Positions 40,802 through 50,407 of a DNA stretch of 64,000 nt are shown here, piece by piece. The notes beneath the pieces were generated by a model, which was not told the DNA's origin, did not search any database, and was given only the letters and a program-made list of their open reading frames with translations. The stretch covers positions 326,101 through 390,100 of the forward strand of contig NW_008705583.1 of the NCBI RefSeq assembly GCF_000186865.1. The letters are read 5' to 3'. Positions within the stretch are counted from its first letter, which is position 1; every line of letters starts with the position of its first letter. Origin of the DNA: Aureococcus anophagefferens. Its lineage: Eukaryota > Sar > Pelagophyceae > Pelagomonadales > Pelagomonadaceae. A program made the translations under genes and the position numbers.

Positions 40802-42769
40802 ATGCGGCGGCTCCTCGGGCGCGTCGGCGCGGCGGGCCTCGCGAGCGTCGCGTCGTCGCGGCCCGCCTGGAGCAACGGCGGCCAGTGCGTCGCCGAGGCC
40901 GAGGAGGAGGAGGAGTACGCGCTGCCGAAGCTGGGCCTGCGGCGGGAGCGGCGCGTCGCCGACGTCGTCTACGACAGCGTCATCGTCGGCTGCGGCGTGA
41001 GCGGGACGGCGGCCCTCGTCGCCCACGGCGCCCGCGGCGGCGGCCGGTCGTGCCTCGTGCTCGACGGCGACGCGGACGCGATCGCGCGGTGCCGGCGGCT
41101 CGGCGGCGCGGGCGTGACGTGCCTCCGGGAGCGCGCCGCGCGCGTGGACCCGGCGCGGAAGCGCGTGGAGACGGCGGGCGGCGGGTCCTACGCCTACGGG
41201 GGCAAGCTGCTCGTCGCGTCGGGCGGCGCGGCGCCCGTGCCGCCCGAGGGCTTCGTCGACGGCGCCGCGGACGCGCTCGTGCGGGTCCTGGGCCTCGGCG
41301 AGTCGTCGGACGCCGCCGTCGAGGCCGAGGCGCTGGCGCTGGCGGCCCGGGGCGGCGAGGTCGCCGTGATCGGCGGCTCGTGGCAGGCCGCCGCGCTCGC
41401 GGGCCGGCTCGCGCGCGCGGGCCCGCGGAGCCGCGAGGCGTCGGGCCACAGCGGCAGCGCGGCGACGCTCGTCTTCCCGGAGCAGACGCCCGTCGGCGCG
41501 CGGCTGCCCAAGGCCCTGGGCCTCAAGCTGCGCAAGCGCCTCGAGAAGCGGGGCGTCGCCGTCGTCGGGCACAGCCAGGTCCGCTACGTCGGCCCGTCCG
41601 CGTCGACCCGGCGCTGCCTGCTCTACCTGGGCCGCGTCGACGACGCGCTCAAGACGTCGCAGGCCTACGCGGACCTCGTCGTCGTCGCCGGCGGCGAGCA
41701 CGTGCCGCCGGCCGAGGTGTCCGCGCGCGACGCGCTCTGCGCGCCGCGCGGCGCGCAGGTCGCGTCCGCGACGAAGCCCACGGACCTCGACGGCCCGCCC
41801 GGGGCGAAGCGGCCCATCTTCGTCAACGAGGAGCTCGCGGCGAACTCGACGATCCTCGCCTGCGGCGACGCGGCCGCGACGCCGTGCCGCCTCGCGGCCG
41901 CGACGGCCGCGGCCGCCGCGGCGGCGACCGTGGGCCACCGGGCCTGCACCATCGCCAACGACGCGGGCGTCCACCACGCCGAGGCGACGGGCGCCGCCGC
42001 CGGCGACCACCTGGCGACGCTCGACGGCCGCGGCGCGGCCGCCGTCGTCGCGCGGCTCTCGCCGACGGTCGTCGCGGACTTCGGCGACGCGCTGGGCCTC
42101 CACGTGACGCTCGTGGGCAAGTGCGACGCGACGCTCGAGGCGCACCACTTCTACGGCAAGCACGTGAACGTCGCCGTCTACGTCGAGAAGTCCGCGTCGA
42201 CGGACGACGGCGGGCCGAGCCGCCGCGCGCCCGTCGGCGTCGTCTTCTGGGCGTCGGGCCCCGCCGTCGACGCGGACGCCTGCGGCCGCGCGGCGGCGGC
42301 GGCGCGCGACGCGCTGGCGGTGCTCGCCGACGCGCCGGCGCCCTACGACGACGAGCACCCGGACCGGCTCTGGGAGCTCGACCTCGAGAACCTGCGGACG
42401 CTCCTCGACGAGTGCCTCGCGGCGAGTGGCACGGACGAGCGCGCCTTCCGCCACGCCCACGTCATCTCCCGCGCGGACCGCCTCGGCCCGCGCTTCTACG
42501 ACGGCCTCGGCGCCGCGGACACGGCGCTCTTCTCCCGGGGCAAGAACTCGAAGATGGCCGACCGCGTCTCGCGCGCCTACGCGTCGGGCGTCGTCCACGG
42601 GCCGGGCGACGCGGCGCCGCGGTCCTTCGCGCCGCGGGGGCGGGGCGACGACGACGCCGCCGAGGACGACTGGGTCGCCCTCGCCGCGCGCCGCGCGCCC
42701 TCGGTGTCCCTCGCGGCCGCGCGGCGGCGGCAGACCAAGAAGCTCGCCGCGCGCAACCTAACCCCCTAG
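40802..42769 (+). CDS. AIF-like FAD/NAD oxidoreductase
   Basis: A 655-residue protein from ATG 40802 with a basic N-terminus (MRRLLGRVGAAGLASVASSR) that fits a mitochondrial presequence. FAD-binding motif YDSVIVGCGVSGTAALVAHG is near residue 60; the NAD-binding motif EVAVIGGSWQAAALAGRLA is near 185; TILACGDAAATPCRLA supplies the second FAD motif. LVFPEQTPVGARLPKALGL after the NAD site resembles apoptosis-inducing factor (AIFM1), where a similar FPE...G-x-LP block occurs. A C-terminal domain (about 390-480) follows with HVTLVGKCDATLEAHHFYGK. AIF proteins serve as mitochondrial NADH oxidoreductases for respiratory-chain assembly. The final 150 residues (exon-like, charged) are unassigned. It may equally be a more general pyridine-nucleotide oxidoreductase. 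Confidence 0.7.
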   Translation: MRRLLGRVGAAGLASVASSRPAWSNGGQCVAEAEEEEEYALPKLGLRRERRVADVVYDSVIVGCGVSGTAALVAHGARGGGRSCLVLDGDADAIARCRRLGGAGVTCLRERAARVDPARKRVETAGGGSYAYGGKLLVASGGAAPVPPEGFVDGAADALVRVLGLGESSDAAVEAEALALAARGGEVAVIGGSWQAAALAGRLARAGPRSREASGHSGSAATLVFPEQTPVGARLPKALGLKLRKRLEKRGVAVVGHSQVRYVGPSASTRRCLLYLGRVDDALKTSQAYADLVVVAGGEHVPPAEVSARDALCAPRGAQVASATKPTDLDGPPGAKRPIFVNEELAANSTILACGDAAATPCRLAAATAAAAAAATVGHRACTIANDAGVHHAEATGAAAGDHLATLDGRGAAAVVARLSPTVVADFGDALGLHVTLVGKCDATLEAHHFYGKHVNVAVYVEKSASTDDGGPSRRAPVGVVFWASGPAVDADACGRAAAAARDALAVLADAPAPYDDEHPDRLWELDLENLRTLLDECLAASGTDERAFRHAHVISRADRLGPRFYDGLGAADTALFSRGKNSKMADRVSRAYASGVVHGPGDAAPRSFAPRGRGDDDAAEDDWVALAARRAPSVSLAAARRRQTKKLAARNLTP

Positions 42770-42909
42770 TCTCGGTCGGTGTGGCGGCGCTGGTCCTCCC
42801 GTCGTCGGGCCCGGCGACATGCGCGAGAGCAAGACGACGCAGAGCGCGAATGTGTGTCGTGCTTGAGTCTTAGGGGAGGCGGCCGCGCGGGTCCGTCCAC
42901 GGCTCCCCC

Positions 42910-43524
42910 TTAGGGCTCGCAGCCGTAGAACGTGTTGTTGAACTCGCCGGCGAGCTCCGCGCGGCCGCAGCCCGTCGAGAGGCACGCGTCGCAGGCGCCG
43001 AGGCACCGCGCGTCGTCGAAAACGATCGTCTGGTTCATGACCAAGTAGCATTGCACGTCGAAGGTCGGCGCCGCGGCGTCGTCGGACTTGACGCACGCGG
43101 TCTCCTCGTAGCAGCTCAGGCCGTCGCAGCACGAGCTGCTCGCCAGCCCGCAGCTCTCGCCCTCGGCGGCGCACGTGTTGCTCGCGTCGGACTTGACGCA
43201 CGCCGTCTCCTCGTAGCAAGAGAGGCCGTCGCAGCACTTCCCGGAAGCTAGCGAGCAGCTCTCGCCCTCGGCGGCGCACGTGGCGCCGGCCACCGGCGCC
43301 TCGGCTCCGCCGTAGCATCGGTGGAGCGTGAATGGCGCGGACCCAAAGCCAAAGCATTGCATCGGGCTGCCTGTTTCCTGATCTGGGCACTTCTTGCATT
43401 CGCTCACGCACTCCTCCTTCGATTCGAAAAGAATGGTGCCAGCCTCGTACGAGGCGCACTCGGCGTGGAAGACGTCGCGCGCGTAAGCGACGGACGCAGT
43501 GGCGATGATAAGAAGGCGGAACAT
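42910..43524 (-). CDS. Secreted Cys-rich protein with two tandem repeats
   Basis: A 204-residue protein from ATG 43524 with signal peptide MFRLLIIATASVAYARD. Eighteen or more cysteines are arranged in an N-terminal part (HAECASYEAGTILFESKEEC, VSECKKCPDQ) and two almost identical units of about 36 residues: CAAEGESCSLASGKCCDGLS plus CYEETACVKSD, and CAAEGESCGLASSSCCDGLS plus CYEETACVKSD. The pattern C-x6-C-x5-CC-x4-C-x5-C is that of knottin or Dickkopf-type disulfide folds. The C-terminus carries C-x2-C-x2-C (RCLGACDACLSTGC). Role unknown; extracellular binding or defence is possible. The near-identity of the repeats indicates recent duplication or gene conversion. Confidence 0.75.
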   Translation of the reverse strand: MFRLLIIATASVAYARDVFHAECASYEAGTILFESKEECVSECKKCPDQETGSPMQCFGFGSAPFTLHRCYGGAEAPVAGATCAAEGESCSLASGKCCDGLSCYEETACVKSDASNTCAAEGESCGLASSSCCDGLSCYEETACVKSDDAAAPTFDVQCYLVMNQTIVFDDARCLGACDACLSTGCGRAELAGEFNNTFYGCEP

Positions 43525-43640
43525 CGTCGATTCGTGTGGCGATGGAGTTTTGCTCAAGACATCAACGAGACGGCAGCTGGGGCTAACATGAATTCAACTT
43601 CGAGCTTGGTGCTCACGTGCACCCGCAGGAGGCTCCAACA

Positions 43641-45122
43641 CTACCCGAGTTTTAGCTTCTTCTTCAGCTCGTCCTGGAGGTAGGTCGCGACGCCCTTCTC
43701 TTCGATGGCGAGCTCCGCGACGAGCGGCGCGCTCGCGGCGATGAACTCGAACTCCGAATCCAAGGCCAGGCCGACGCCCTGCATCTGCGACATGGCGCGC
43801 GACGCGAAGGCGAGCGTCGCCGGGAGCTGGAAGTCGCCGAGCACCGCCGGCGCGCCGTCGCCCGCGTCGTCGCCCGGCTCGCCGGCCGCGACCGCGCGCT
43901 GCGCGCGCGACGTCACGAGCCCGCTGCGGAAGTTCGACGCGATCGTCGCCTCGACGGCGGCGCGGTCGAAGCCGTTCTTGACGACGCCCATGCGCTCGAA
44001 GGCGTCCACGGTCTTGGCCGCGTCCGCGTCGATGATGCCCTCGAGGAGCCCGAGCGCGCCCGCGGCCTCGTCCGCGCTGAGCGCGGCCGCCTGGCCAAAG
44101 TCGTAGAAGATGAGGCGCCCGCCCGGCGCGAAGCCGCCGTCCGCGGCCAGGTTGCCCGCGTGCGGGTCCGTGTTGAAGAAGCGGTGCTTGCAGAACTGGA
44201 GGAAGTACGCCTGGCCCAAACGCGTCGCGAGGCTCCGCGCGTCGAGCTCCGGGTCCGCCGCGATGGCGTCGAGGTCCTTGAGCGACACGCCGGGCAGGTA
44301 CTCCATGGTCAGCACGGTCTCGCCGGAGAGCTCCGGGTAGACCGCGGGCGCCGCGACCCAGGGCACGCCCGAAAAGTCGCTCCGGAACCGCTCGCAGTGG
44401 CTCGCCTCGACGCGGTAGTCGATCTCGCGGTAGAGGAGCGCCGCGGCGTCGTCGAAGATGTCGAGCCACTTCTGTTCCACGCCGACCTTCCACTTGCGCC
44501 GGTCGAGGAACGCGAACATCTTCCGCAGGAGCGTGACGTCTCGATCGTAGATCTCCCGGAGCGCCGGCCGCTGGACCTTGACGGCGACGCGCGTGCCGTT
44601 GCGCAGCACCCCCAGGTGCACCTGGCCCAGGGACGCCGCGGCGACGGGTCTGTCGTCGACGCTCGCGAAGTGCGCGGCGTAGCGCGGGCCCAGACACCGC
44701 GCGATCTCCGCGCCGCCGCCGTCGAAGCCCGGCACGTCGTCCTGGAGCCGCTGCAGCGCCGCGGCCCAGGGCGTCTTCTCGAGCTCCTTGCGGCAGGACG
44801 CGATCTGCCCGAGCTTGACGTAGGTCGGGCCCAGCGCGATGAGCAGGTCCGCGACGCGCGCCGCGGCTTTCGACCGCACGGCGTCCGCCTTCGCGTCGCG
44901 CGACTTCCGTGCGTGGCGCCGCGCGCGCCACTCGGCGTAGAAGACGCGGCAGGCGCCGGCGCCGAGCTTCGCGCCCCGCGCCATGGGGTGCTTGGCGTAG
45001 TACTCCCAGCGCGACGTGTCCACCTCTTTCGCGGCGCGGAGCGCGGTGCGTCGCGGCGTGGCGGCTGGCTTGAGGAAGGCATGGGTTGTTGTTGAGGCGG
45101 CGATGGCGAGGAGCCAATACAT
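43641..45122 (-). CDS. Plastid ABC1/ADCK-family atypical kinase
   Basis: A 493-residue protein from ATG 45122 ([20 protein letters not shown]), a signal peptide with HAF junction followed by [10 protein letters not shown], hence plastid-targeted. UbiB/ABC1 kinase motifs are in order: [20 protein letters not shown] (KxGQ motif), [20 protein letters not shown] (Ala-rich nucleotide loop), [63 protein letters not shown] (catalytic Asp-Asn) and [12 protein letters not shown] (DFG). These kinases regulate plastid prenylquinone and tocopherol metabolism and sit on plastoglobules in plants. Length is typical. The start is upstream of alternative in-frame ATGs that would mask the presequence, so 45122 is preferred. 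Confidence 0.88.
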   Translation of the reverse strand: MYWLLAIAASTTTHAFLKPAATPRRTALRAAKEVDTSRWEYYAKHPMARGAKLGAGACRVFYAEWRARRHARKSRDAKADAVRSKAAARVADLLIALGPTYVKLGQIASCRKELEKTPWAAALQRLQDDVPGFDGGGAEIARCLGPRYAAHFASVDDRPVAAASLGQVHLGVLRNGTRVAVKVQRPALREIYDRDVTLLRKMFAFLDRRKWKVGVEQKWLDIFDDAAALLYREIDYRVEASHCERFRSDFSGVPWVAAPAVYPELSGETVLTMEYLPGVSLKDLDAIAADPELDARSLATRLGQAYFLQFCKHRFFNTDPHAGNLAADGGFAPGGRLIFYDFGQAAALSADEAAGALGLLEGIIDADAAKTVDAFERMGVVKNGFDRAAVEATIASNFRSGLVTSRAQRAVAAGEPGDDAGDGAPAVLGDFQLPATLAFASRAMSQMQGVGLALDSEFEFIAASAPLVAELAIEEKGVATYLQDELKKKLKLG

Positions 45123-45422
45123 ACTACAATATGCCTTGGCCTTCCGCGCGCCCAAGCACGGCGGTGCGGCGACAAACAGCCCGCTCATCGTGGAGCTGGC
45201 GTGAATCGCAAGGTTCAGCGACGACTGCCACAAAAGTCCACAAAGGCGTTGCAGGCACAGAGCACTCAACGTCGAGCGTCGACCGCGGTCTCGTGCAGCA
45301 CGCGAGGCGCTCTCGGCGTCGTCCATTGCACCGGAACTTGCTCGAGAAACGCGTGAAACCAGCAGAAGACACAAGCCGCAAAGCGCAGCCGCTCAAAAGC
45401 AGAGAGCAAAGCGCAGCCCGCA

Positions 45423-46337
45423 ATGGCGGCGCAAATCACGGCGCGCATCGGTCGCATCGTCGCCGTGACGTCGTGCAAGGGCGGCGTCGGCAAGAGCACG
45501 GTCTCCTTCGAGCTCGCGAAGCGCCTCGCGGCGCGGGGCCTCCGCGTGGGCGTCTTCGACGCGGACGTCTACGGGCCGTCGCTGCCGACGCAGGTGCCCG
45601 ACGACGTCTCGGCGCGCGGCGTCGCCGCGTCGGCCGACGGCTGGACCATGGAGCCCGCGGCGCACGACTCGCTCGCGCTCATGTCCTTCGGCTGGCTCGG
45701 GCGGCTGATGGGCGAGAGCGACGACGGCGAGGTCATCGACCCGCGCGGCGCGGGCACCGCGGGCGAGCTCAGCGTGCAGCTGCTGCACACGACGGCCTGG
45801 GGCGATCTGGACTACCTCGTCGTCGACACGCCGCCGGGCACGGGCGAGATCCCGCGCGCGCTCGCGGCGCGCGCGCGATTCTCGGGCGCGGTCGTCGTGA
45901 CGACGCCGTCGCCGCTGGCCATCGCGGACGTCGTCCGCGGCGTTGCGATGCTCGCGAAATTCGACGTGCCCATACTCGGCGTCGTCGAGAACATGGCAAC
46001 CTTCACCTCCGACTGCGGCAAGGTCTACCACCCCTTCGGCCGGGGCCAGCTCGACGCCGTCGTCGACGCCGTCGCGCGCGGCGGCGCCGCGCCCGAGGCC
46101 TTCGCGCTGCCCATCGTCGCCGCGGGCGCGCCGCGGGACCCGCTCGCCGCGCCGCTGGACCGCCTCGTCGACGCGCTCGAGGCCGCGCCGCCCGCGGAGG
46201 CCGTCGCGCTGCCCCAGCTCCTCTGGCACGAGCGGCCCCACTGGCCGGACAAACTGTTCTTCGCCGCCAAGGGCAAGGACCGGGTCATGCGCGGCGACCG
46301 CGACTTCAAGATCACGCCGCCGCGGCTCGACCGGTAA
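45423..46337 (+). CDS. Mrp/NBP35-family P-loop ATPase, HCF101-like
   Basis: A 304-residue protein from ATG 45423. The deviant P-loop VAVTSCKGGVGKSTVSFELA is at the N-terminus, followed by VGVFDADVYGPSLPTQVP, DYLVVDTPPGTGEIPRALAA and VVTTPSPLAIADVVRGVAML, all Mrp-family hallmarks. At the position where bacterial ApbC and NUBP proteins have C-x2-C, this protein reads VENMATFTSDCGKVYHPFGR, with only one Cys; plastid HCF101 similarly lacks the pair there and has the YxPFG ending. The family carries and inserts Fe-S clusters. No presequence is present and there is no N-terminal DUF59 domain, so the protein is probably cytosolic. The neighbour ABC1K gene is head-to-head. Confidence 0.8.
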   Translation: MAAQITARIGRIVAVTSCKGGVGKSTVSFELAKRLAARGLRVGVFDADVYGPSLPTQVPDDVSARGVAASADGWTMEPAAHDSLALMSFGWLGRLMGESDDGEVIDPRGAGTAGELSVQLLHTTAWGDLDYLVVDTPPGTGEIPRALAARARFSGAVVVTTPSPLAIADVVRGVAMLAKFDVPILGVVENMATFTSDCGKVYHPFGRGQLDAVVDAVARGGAAPEAFALPIVAAGAPRDPLAAPLDRLVDALEAAPPAEAVALPQLLWHERPHWPDKLFFAAKGKDRVMRGDRDFKITPPRLDR

Positions 46338-46347
46338 CAGAAGGCCG

Positions 46348-46968
46348 TTATCGTCGCGCGCCGCGGCCGACGGGCTCCCGGCGGCCGACGCCCTGGCGGA
46401 CGGCCCACTCGTCGCGGAGGCCCTGGGTCTCCGGCGGCAGGTCCTCGAGCACCTCCGCGACGAGGTCGCCGTGGTCCTCGCCCTCGTCGAGCGACGCGCC
46501 GAAGTCGCGGTTCTTGTACGCGTCCGCGTAGCCGAGCGCGTAGGCCTCGGCGATGTGCGGCGGCGGCCGCGACCGCGAGAACTCCTCGTGCGCGCCGAAG
46601 CGCGTCGGCCGCGCCTTCGCCCGGGCGCGGCCGCCGCCGCGCGACGAGAGCACGGCGATCGCGAGGACGCCGAGGCCCAGCTTCACGAGCGGCCGCCGCC
46701 AGAGCACTTTCAAGTTTTTTCGGACCTCGCTGAGGTCGAGGCGCCCCGCGGCCTGCCTGAGCGTGTGCATGAAGCCGAGCTGCTTGAGGTGCTCGGCCTT
46801 GAGCGCGTACTCTGTGTGCGGCGCCTCGAGCAGCTTGACGCGCAGGCGGCCGCCGCCGGGGTTGCCGATGAGGTAGACGACTTTGCCGTTGAGCTCCGGC
46901 CGCGACGTCCCGCCGATGACGAACTGCTGCGACTTGAGCACGTCGTCCACGTTGCTGCTGGAGGTCAT
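46348..46968 (-). CDS. Single-span membrane protein, unknown
   Basis: A 206-residue protein from ATG 46968 (MTSSSNVDDVLKSQQFVIGG). The N-terminal 90 residues appear folded (ELNGKVVYLIGNPGGGRLRV, KLLEAPHTEYALKAEHLKQL). One membrane segment lies at about 112-128 (LVKLGLGVLAIAVLSS), after a basic helix (RKNLKVLWRRP). The C-terminal 75 residues are charged and contain AYALGYADAYKNRDFGASL. No family recognised. The gene ends 10 bp from the convergent Mrp gene. Confidence 0.65.
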   Translation of the reverse strand: MTSSSNVDDVLKSQQFVIGGTSRPELNGKVVYLIGNPGGGRLRVKLLEAPHTEYALKAEHLKQLGFMHTLRQAAGRLDLSEVRKNLKVLWRRPLVKLGLGVLAIAVLSSRGGGRARAKARPTRFGAHEEFSRSRPPPHIAEAYALGYADAYKNRDFGASLDEGEDHGDLVAEVLEDLPPETQGLRDEWAVRQGVGRREPVGRGARR

Positions 46969-47295
46969 GGTGCGCGGCGCGCCGACGGACGCCACCTATA
47001 AGCTATTGCCTTGACGCGTCTCTAAACGTAGGGGGCCCGGGGAGGAACCGCGGGAGTCGGAGTTTTAGCTATTGCCACAAGCTTGCTGCTCGCTGAAACT
47101 TTGCCGCGGCAAGGCAGACGAAAGGGGCTCGATTGGACGAGGTGGGTGCTCGCATCGGCTCGACGCGCCGCGCCGAGTCGAAGTTCTCGCGTGCCGGTCG
47201 GAGCTCGTGAGCGCACCGCGGCGCGGCCCTCAACGCTGGCCTCCTCACCGATCCACAAGAAGAGCAGCGGCTGGGGCGACGAACCGCGGACCGCC

Positions 47296-48237
47296 ATGCG
47301 GAACCGGCTCGGCGACCTGCGCAAGGTCGGCGGCGGCGGCGCCGGCGACGTCGAGCTCGGCCACGTGTCCGTGGACATCCCGCCGGAGACGGGCCTGAAG
47401 GCGGCCAAGTCGCCCGGCGGCGGCGGCGGCAGCTTCATGGCGACGTTCTTCGGGCAGGTCGACGACGTCAAGGAGGGCATCAACGGCATCAAGGCCGCGA
47501 CGAAGCGCATCCACGCCATCACCGACGAGCGCATGCTCGCCGTGTCCAACGCGACGGAGGAGCAGCTGAGCCGCGAGCTCACGCCGCTCGTCGACAAGAC
47601 GAACCGGCGCGTCAAGGCGACGAAGGAGCTGCTGCAGCGCATGTCCGACGAGACGGCGTCGGCCAAGGGCACCGTGAAGCAGAGCGAGTTCCGCATCCGC
47701 GAGAACCTGGCGAACACGCTCATGCGCAAGTTCGGCGACGTCTGCAAGGACTACCAGCGCGAGCAGCAGCGCTACAAGAGCGAGATCCAGAAGACGGTGA
47801 AGCGGCAGCTCGAGATCGTCAAGCCCGACGTGACGCCCGACGAGATCGACACGGTGCTCCGCAACGGCGGCACGTCCGAGGTCTTCCGGTCCGCGATCCT
47901 CAAGGGCGCGGCGGACCCCATCAAGAGCGCCTACGCGGACGTCGCGGACAAGTACCAGGACGTGCTCAAGCTCGAGCAGTCCGTCGCCGAGCTCCACCAG
48001 ATGTTCCTCGACTTTGCTTTGCTCACGGAGCAGCAGGGCGAGCTCCTGGACCAGATCGAGTACCAGGTCAAGTCCGCGGGCGAGTACATCGAGGACGGCA
48101 ACACGGACATCCAGTACGCGATCCAGTACCAGAAGGAGATCCGCAAGCGCTACTGCTGCCTCATCGTCATCATCCTCGTCATCGTCCTCGTGCTCCTCGT
48201 CGCCATCGGCGCGTTCAACACGGGCGGCGACAAGTAG
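47296..48237 (+). CDS. Plasma-membrane-type syntaxin (Qa-SNARE)
   Basis: A 313-residue protein from ATG 47296. A Gly-rich head precedes the Habc three-helix bundle (about 50-170: FFGQVDDVKEGINGIKAATK, LVDKTNRRVKATKELLQRMS, RENLANTLMRKFGDVCKDYQ). The SNARE motif spans about 215-275: QDVLKLEQSVAELHQMFLDF, ALLTEQQGELLDQIEYQVKS, with the central-layer Gln in EQQGE. The protein ends in one membrane anchor (CCLIVIILVIVLVLLVAIGA) with a short lumenal tail, as in all tail-anchored syntaxins. It would drive vesicle fusion with the plasma membrane or late secretory membranes; the sequence is closest in style to Sso1/syntaxin-1. The upstream 327 bp hold no other gene. Confidence 0.92.
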   Translation: MRNRLGDLRKVGGGGAGDVELGHVSVDIPPETGLKAAKSPGGGGGSFMATFFGQVDDVKEGINGIKAATKRIHAITDERMLAVSNATEEQLSRELTPLVDKTNRRVKATKELLQRMSDETASAKGTVKQSEFRIRENLANTLMRKFGDVCKDYQREQQRYKSEIQKTVKRQLEIVKPDVTPDEIDTVLRNGGTSEVFRSAILKGAADPIKSAYADVADKYQDVLKLEQSVAELHQMFLDFALLTEQQGELLDQIEYQVKSAGEYIEDGNTDIQYAIQYQKEIRKRYCCLIVIILVIVLVLLVAIGAFNTGGDK

Positions 48238-48247
48238 GGCGCCGCCG

Positions 48248-49498
48248 TTAACAGTAGAGGCGCTTCGCGCGGACGACGGCCCAGTCGACGAAGGCGACGA
48301 CCGTCGACACGCCGCCGACGATGGCGCAGACGCGGACGAGGAAGTGCGCGAGCGAGCTCCGGTGCCGCGTGACCTCGACCATGAACGCGGAGAAGTCGTA
48401 GACGAGGAAGATGCCCGGGAGCATGGCCGTCGGGCTCGTCGCCTTGGCGTGGGCGAGGTGGTTCATGACCAATTCCTCCTGGGACGGCGGCTGGTTGTGG
48501 AGCGGCCGGAACCGCTGCGTGTACGAGTAGCGGACCGTCCGCACGGGCGCCGCGTCGGGCGCCGCGCGGTAGATCGTCGGCACGAGCTTGATGAAGTACT
48601 GGAAGAGGCCCGTGCCCGTGGCCGCGTCGACGATGCGCGACGTGCCCGACAACGGCAAAGCCATGCCGTCGTAGGTCTCGCCGAACGCGAGGTCGTGGAT
48701 GACGTGCGACACGTTGAACTCGGGCGCGCGCGTCGGGTCGAACTGGTGGACGAAGCGGCCGTTCTGGATGGCGGATTCGCCCATGGCGACGTGGACGTTG
48801 CCCGCGACCTTGTTGACCTCGAGCCAGCCCGCGAGGTTGCAGCCCTCGCCCTTCTTGATCGCGCGGATGCTGTCGTCGCGCGTGTCGTCGACGCACTGGG
48901 GCGCCTCCTTCTTGATCTCCTGGGCGGACCAGCCCTTGTTCCCGTAGGCGCGCAGCAGCTCGTCGCAGGTGTTGCAGCAGGGCTGCTCGGCCGTCTCCGC
49001 GCCGAAGCAGCTCTGGCAGCCCGCGCCCGTGTCCTCGGGCCCGTGCTCGTACTCGTTCGCCCGCTCGGGGATGGCCCGGTGCGGGATGGGCGACCCGCGG
49101 CCGTCCAGGCGCTGCTTCGTCATGTGCTGCTCCATGTAGGGGTGGTAGTCGCCCGCGACGTCCATCGCGTCCAAGTGGACCTCGGCGCACGTCAGCGCGG
49201 GGAACGTGATGTTCAGGCCGATCTTGAGCCGCTGGCCCATGGACCGGTCGACGACGACGTGGTCCCGCTCCTCGACGCGCAGGAAGACGAGCAGCTCGCA
49301 GAGGAAGAGCAGCGCCATGACCCAGTGGCCCACGGTCAGCGACACCTTCGCCGCCGGGCTCGGGGCCGTCGTGAACTCCGCGGCGATCTTCCGGTTGCTG
49401 TACATGTCCAGCGACTTGAAGACGCTCTCGACCTGCTTCCGCGCGCTACCCGGCGCCGCCGCCGGCGGCTCGTCCTTGTCAAAGCCGCGTCTGCGCAT
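48248..49498 (-). CDS. ERV46: ERGIC3/Erv46-like ER-Golgi cargo receptor
   Basis: A 416-residue protein from ATG 49498. A cytosolic N-terminus (QVESVFKSLDMYSNRKIAAE is cut here to FKSLDMY) is followed by membrane helix 1 (GHWVMALLFLCELLVFLRVE), a large lumenal domain beginning VVDRSMGQRLKIGLNITFPA, and membrane helix 2 near the C-terminus (AHFLVRVCAIVGGVSTVVAF). The lumenal cluster CQSCFGAETAEQPCCNTCDE is the diagnostic redox-type Cys motif of Erv46/ERGIC3, and GCNLAGWLEVNKVAGNVHVA is the conserved G-C-x2-G-x3-V-x-K-V-x-G-N block. The protein retrieves ER residents and exports cargo between ER and Golgi. Length matches the family (380-420 residues). The gene is convergent with syntaxin at 10 bp spacing. 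Confidence 0.93.
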   Translation of the reverse strand: MRRRGFDKDEPPAAAPGSARKQVESVFKSLDMYSNRKIAAEFTTAPSPAAKVSLTVGHWVMALLFLCELLVFLRVEERDHVVVDRSMGQRLKIGLNITFPALTCAEVHLDAMDVAGDYHPYMEQHMTKQRLDGRGSPIPHRAIPERANEYEHGPEDTGAGCQSCFGAETAEQPCCNTCDELLRAYGNKGWSAQEIKKEAPQCVDDTRDDSIRAIKKGEGCNLAGWLEVNKVAGNVHVAMGESAIQNGRFVHQFDPTRAPEFNVSHVIHDLAFGETYDGMALPLSGTSRIVDAATGTGLFQYFIKLVPTIYRAAPDAAPVRTVRYSYTQRFRPLHNQPPSQEELVMNHLAHAKATSPTAMLPGIFLVYDFSAFMVEVTRHRSSLAHFLVRVCAIVGGVSTVVAFVDWAVVRAKRLYC

Positions 49499-49569
49499 CG
49501 TCGATTTGCTGTGGCGAGGCCTGGGGTTTGTGGAGAAGTGAGATAGAAGTGGCGAGTGAAGGATCTTGA

Positions 49570-50407
49570 AGCCGGGGTCCCGCCTCGCAGTGGCGGTTTT
49601 TGCGATGGCCCGTGCGCGCGAACGCGGCCGTCCCTATTTGGGAAACTTTGCAGGCCGCGAGAGGACCCTACTGAGAGTGCGTGTGCAGCGTATCGAGGCG
49701 CGGGAACCCGAACGCGTCGCGAAACCAGCCCGTGCGCTCCGCAGTGCAAACCAGTGGAGGTCGGTCGACGGGACCGCCTTCCGCGCCGCGCGCGACTACG
49801 GCGGCTGCTGCGAGCGCTTCGGAGGGTCCACGAAGGTACTGCGGACGGGGCGCGACGTCGAACATCGTCCCGACGCACGTATTTCGACCGCGGACTGGCG
49901 CTCAAAGCGCGCAGCGAGACGCTGGCGGGCGAGTTCGCATCGATGACGGCGGTTCCAACGATCTCTGGCTGCTGCGGAGGCCGCCCTTGACTACCACAAC
50001 ACCTGCGACGCGAAGCGCACGACCCTGGGACCCGTCGACGTCCCGCGACACGCCGACGGTTTCGGGGTCGTTTTCGGTGCCCGAGACGCGTTTTTTTCGC
50101 CGACGAGAAAACGCTGCCGTCGCGCGGTCTTTTTGGCCAGACCGTCGCGTATGGTCATGGCGACGTGCGCGCGGCCCTTTAGAGCGCCGAAAATGACTCG
50201 TATGTCGTCGCGTAAGGGTCGGTTTTGGGCTGGATTTCCTCTAGGGATCGGACGAACGCCATCCGATCGCTGCAACACCCTCACCGTTGGGCGTGAGAGT
50301 TTGCTGGGGCCTTCCTTAGACGTACCCGCCGGTACTGACCGTTTTTCCGAAATAGGGACGACCGCGTTCGCGCGCACGGGCCGACGCCGGGAGGCGGGAC
50401 CCCGGAT
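49570..50407. mobile_element. 838-bp element with long terminal inverted repeats and 7-bp target duplication
   Basis: The left end AGCCGGGGTCCCGCCTC (49570) and the right end, in reverse complement ATCCGGGGTCCCGCCTC (50407), are inverted repeats. They continue inward through GCCCGTGCGCGCGAACGCGG (left about 49608, right inverted near 50385) to CGTCCCTATTT, so each arm is about 65-80 bp with a 14-bp length difference. Direct repeats ATCTTGA flank the whole (49563-49569, 50408-50414). The interior has only short frames and no recognisable transposase, so this is probably a non-autonomous DNA transposon. It occupies the interval between the Erv46 and thylakoid lumen genes. Confidence 0.75.

Noticed and set aside
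43580..43612. GAATTCAACTTCGAGC, similar to an introner interior
   Set aside because: Only about 16 bases match, no ends or duplications are present, and the site is intergenic.
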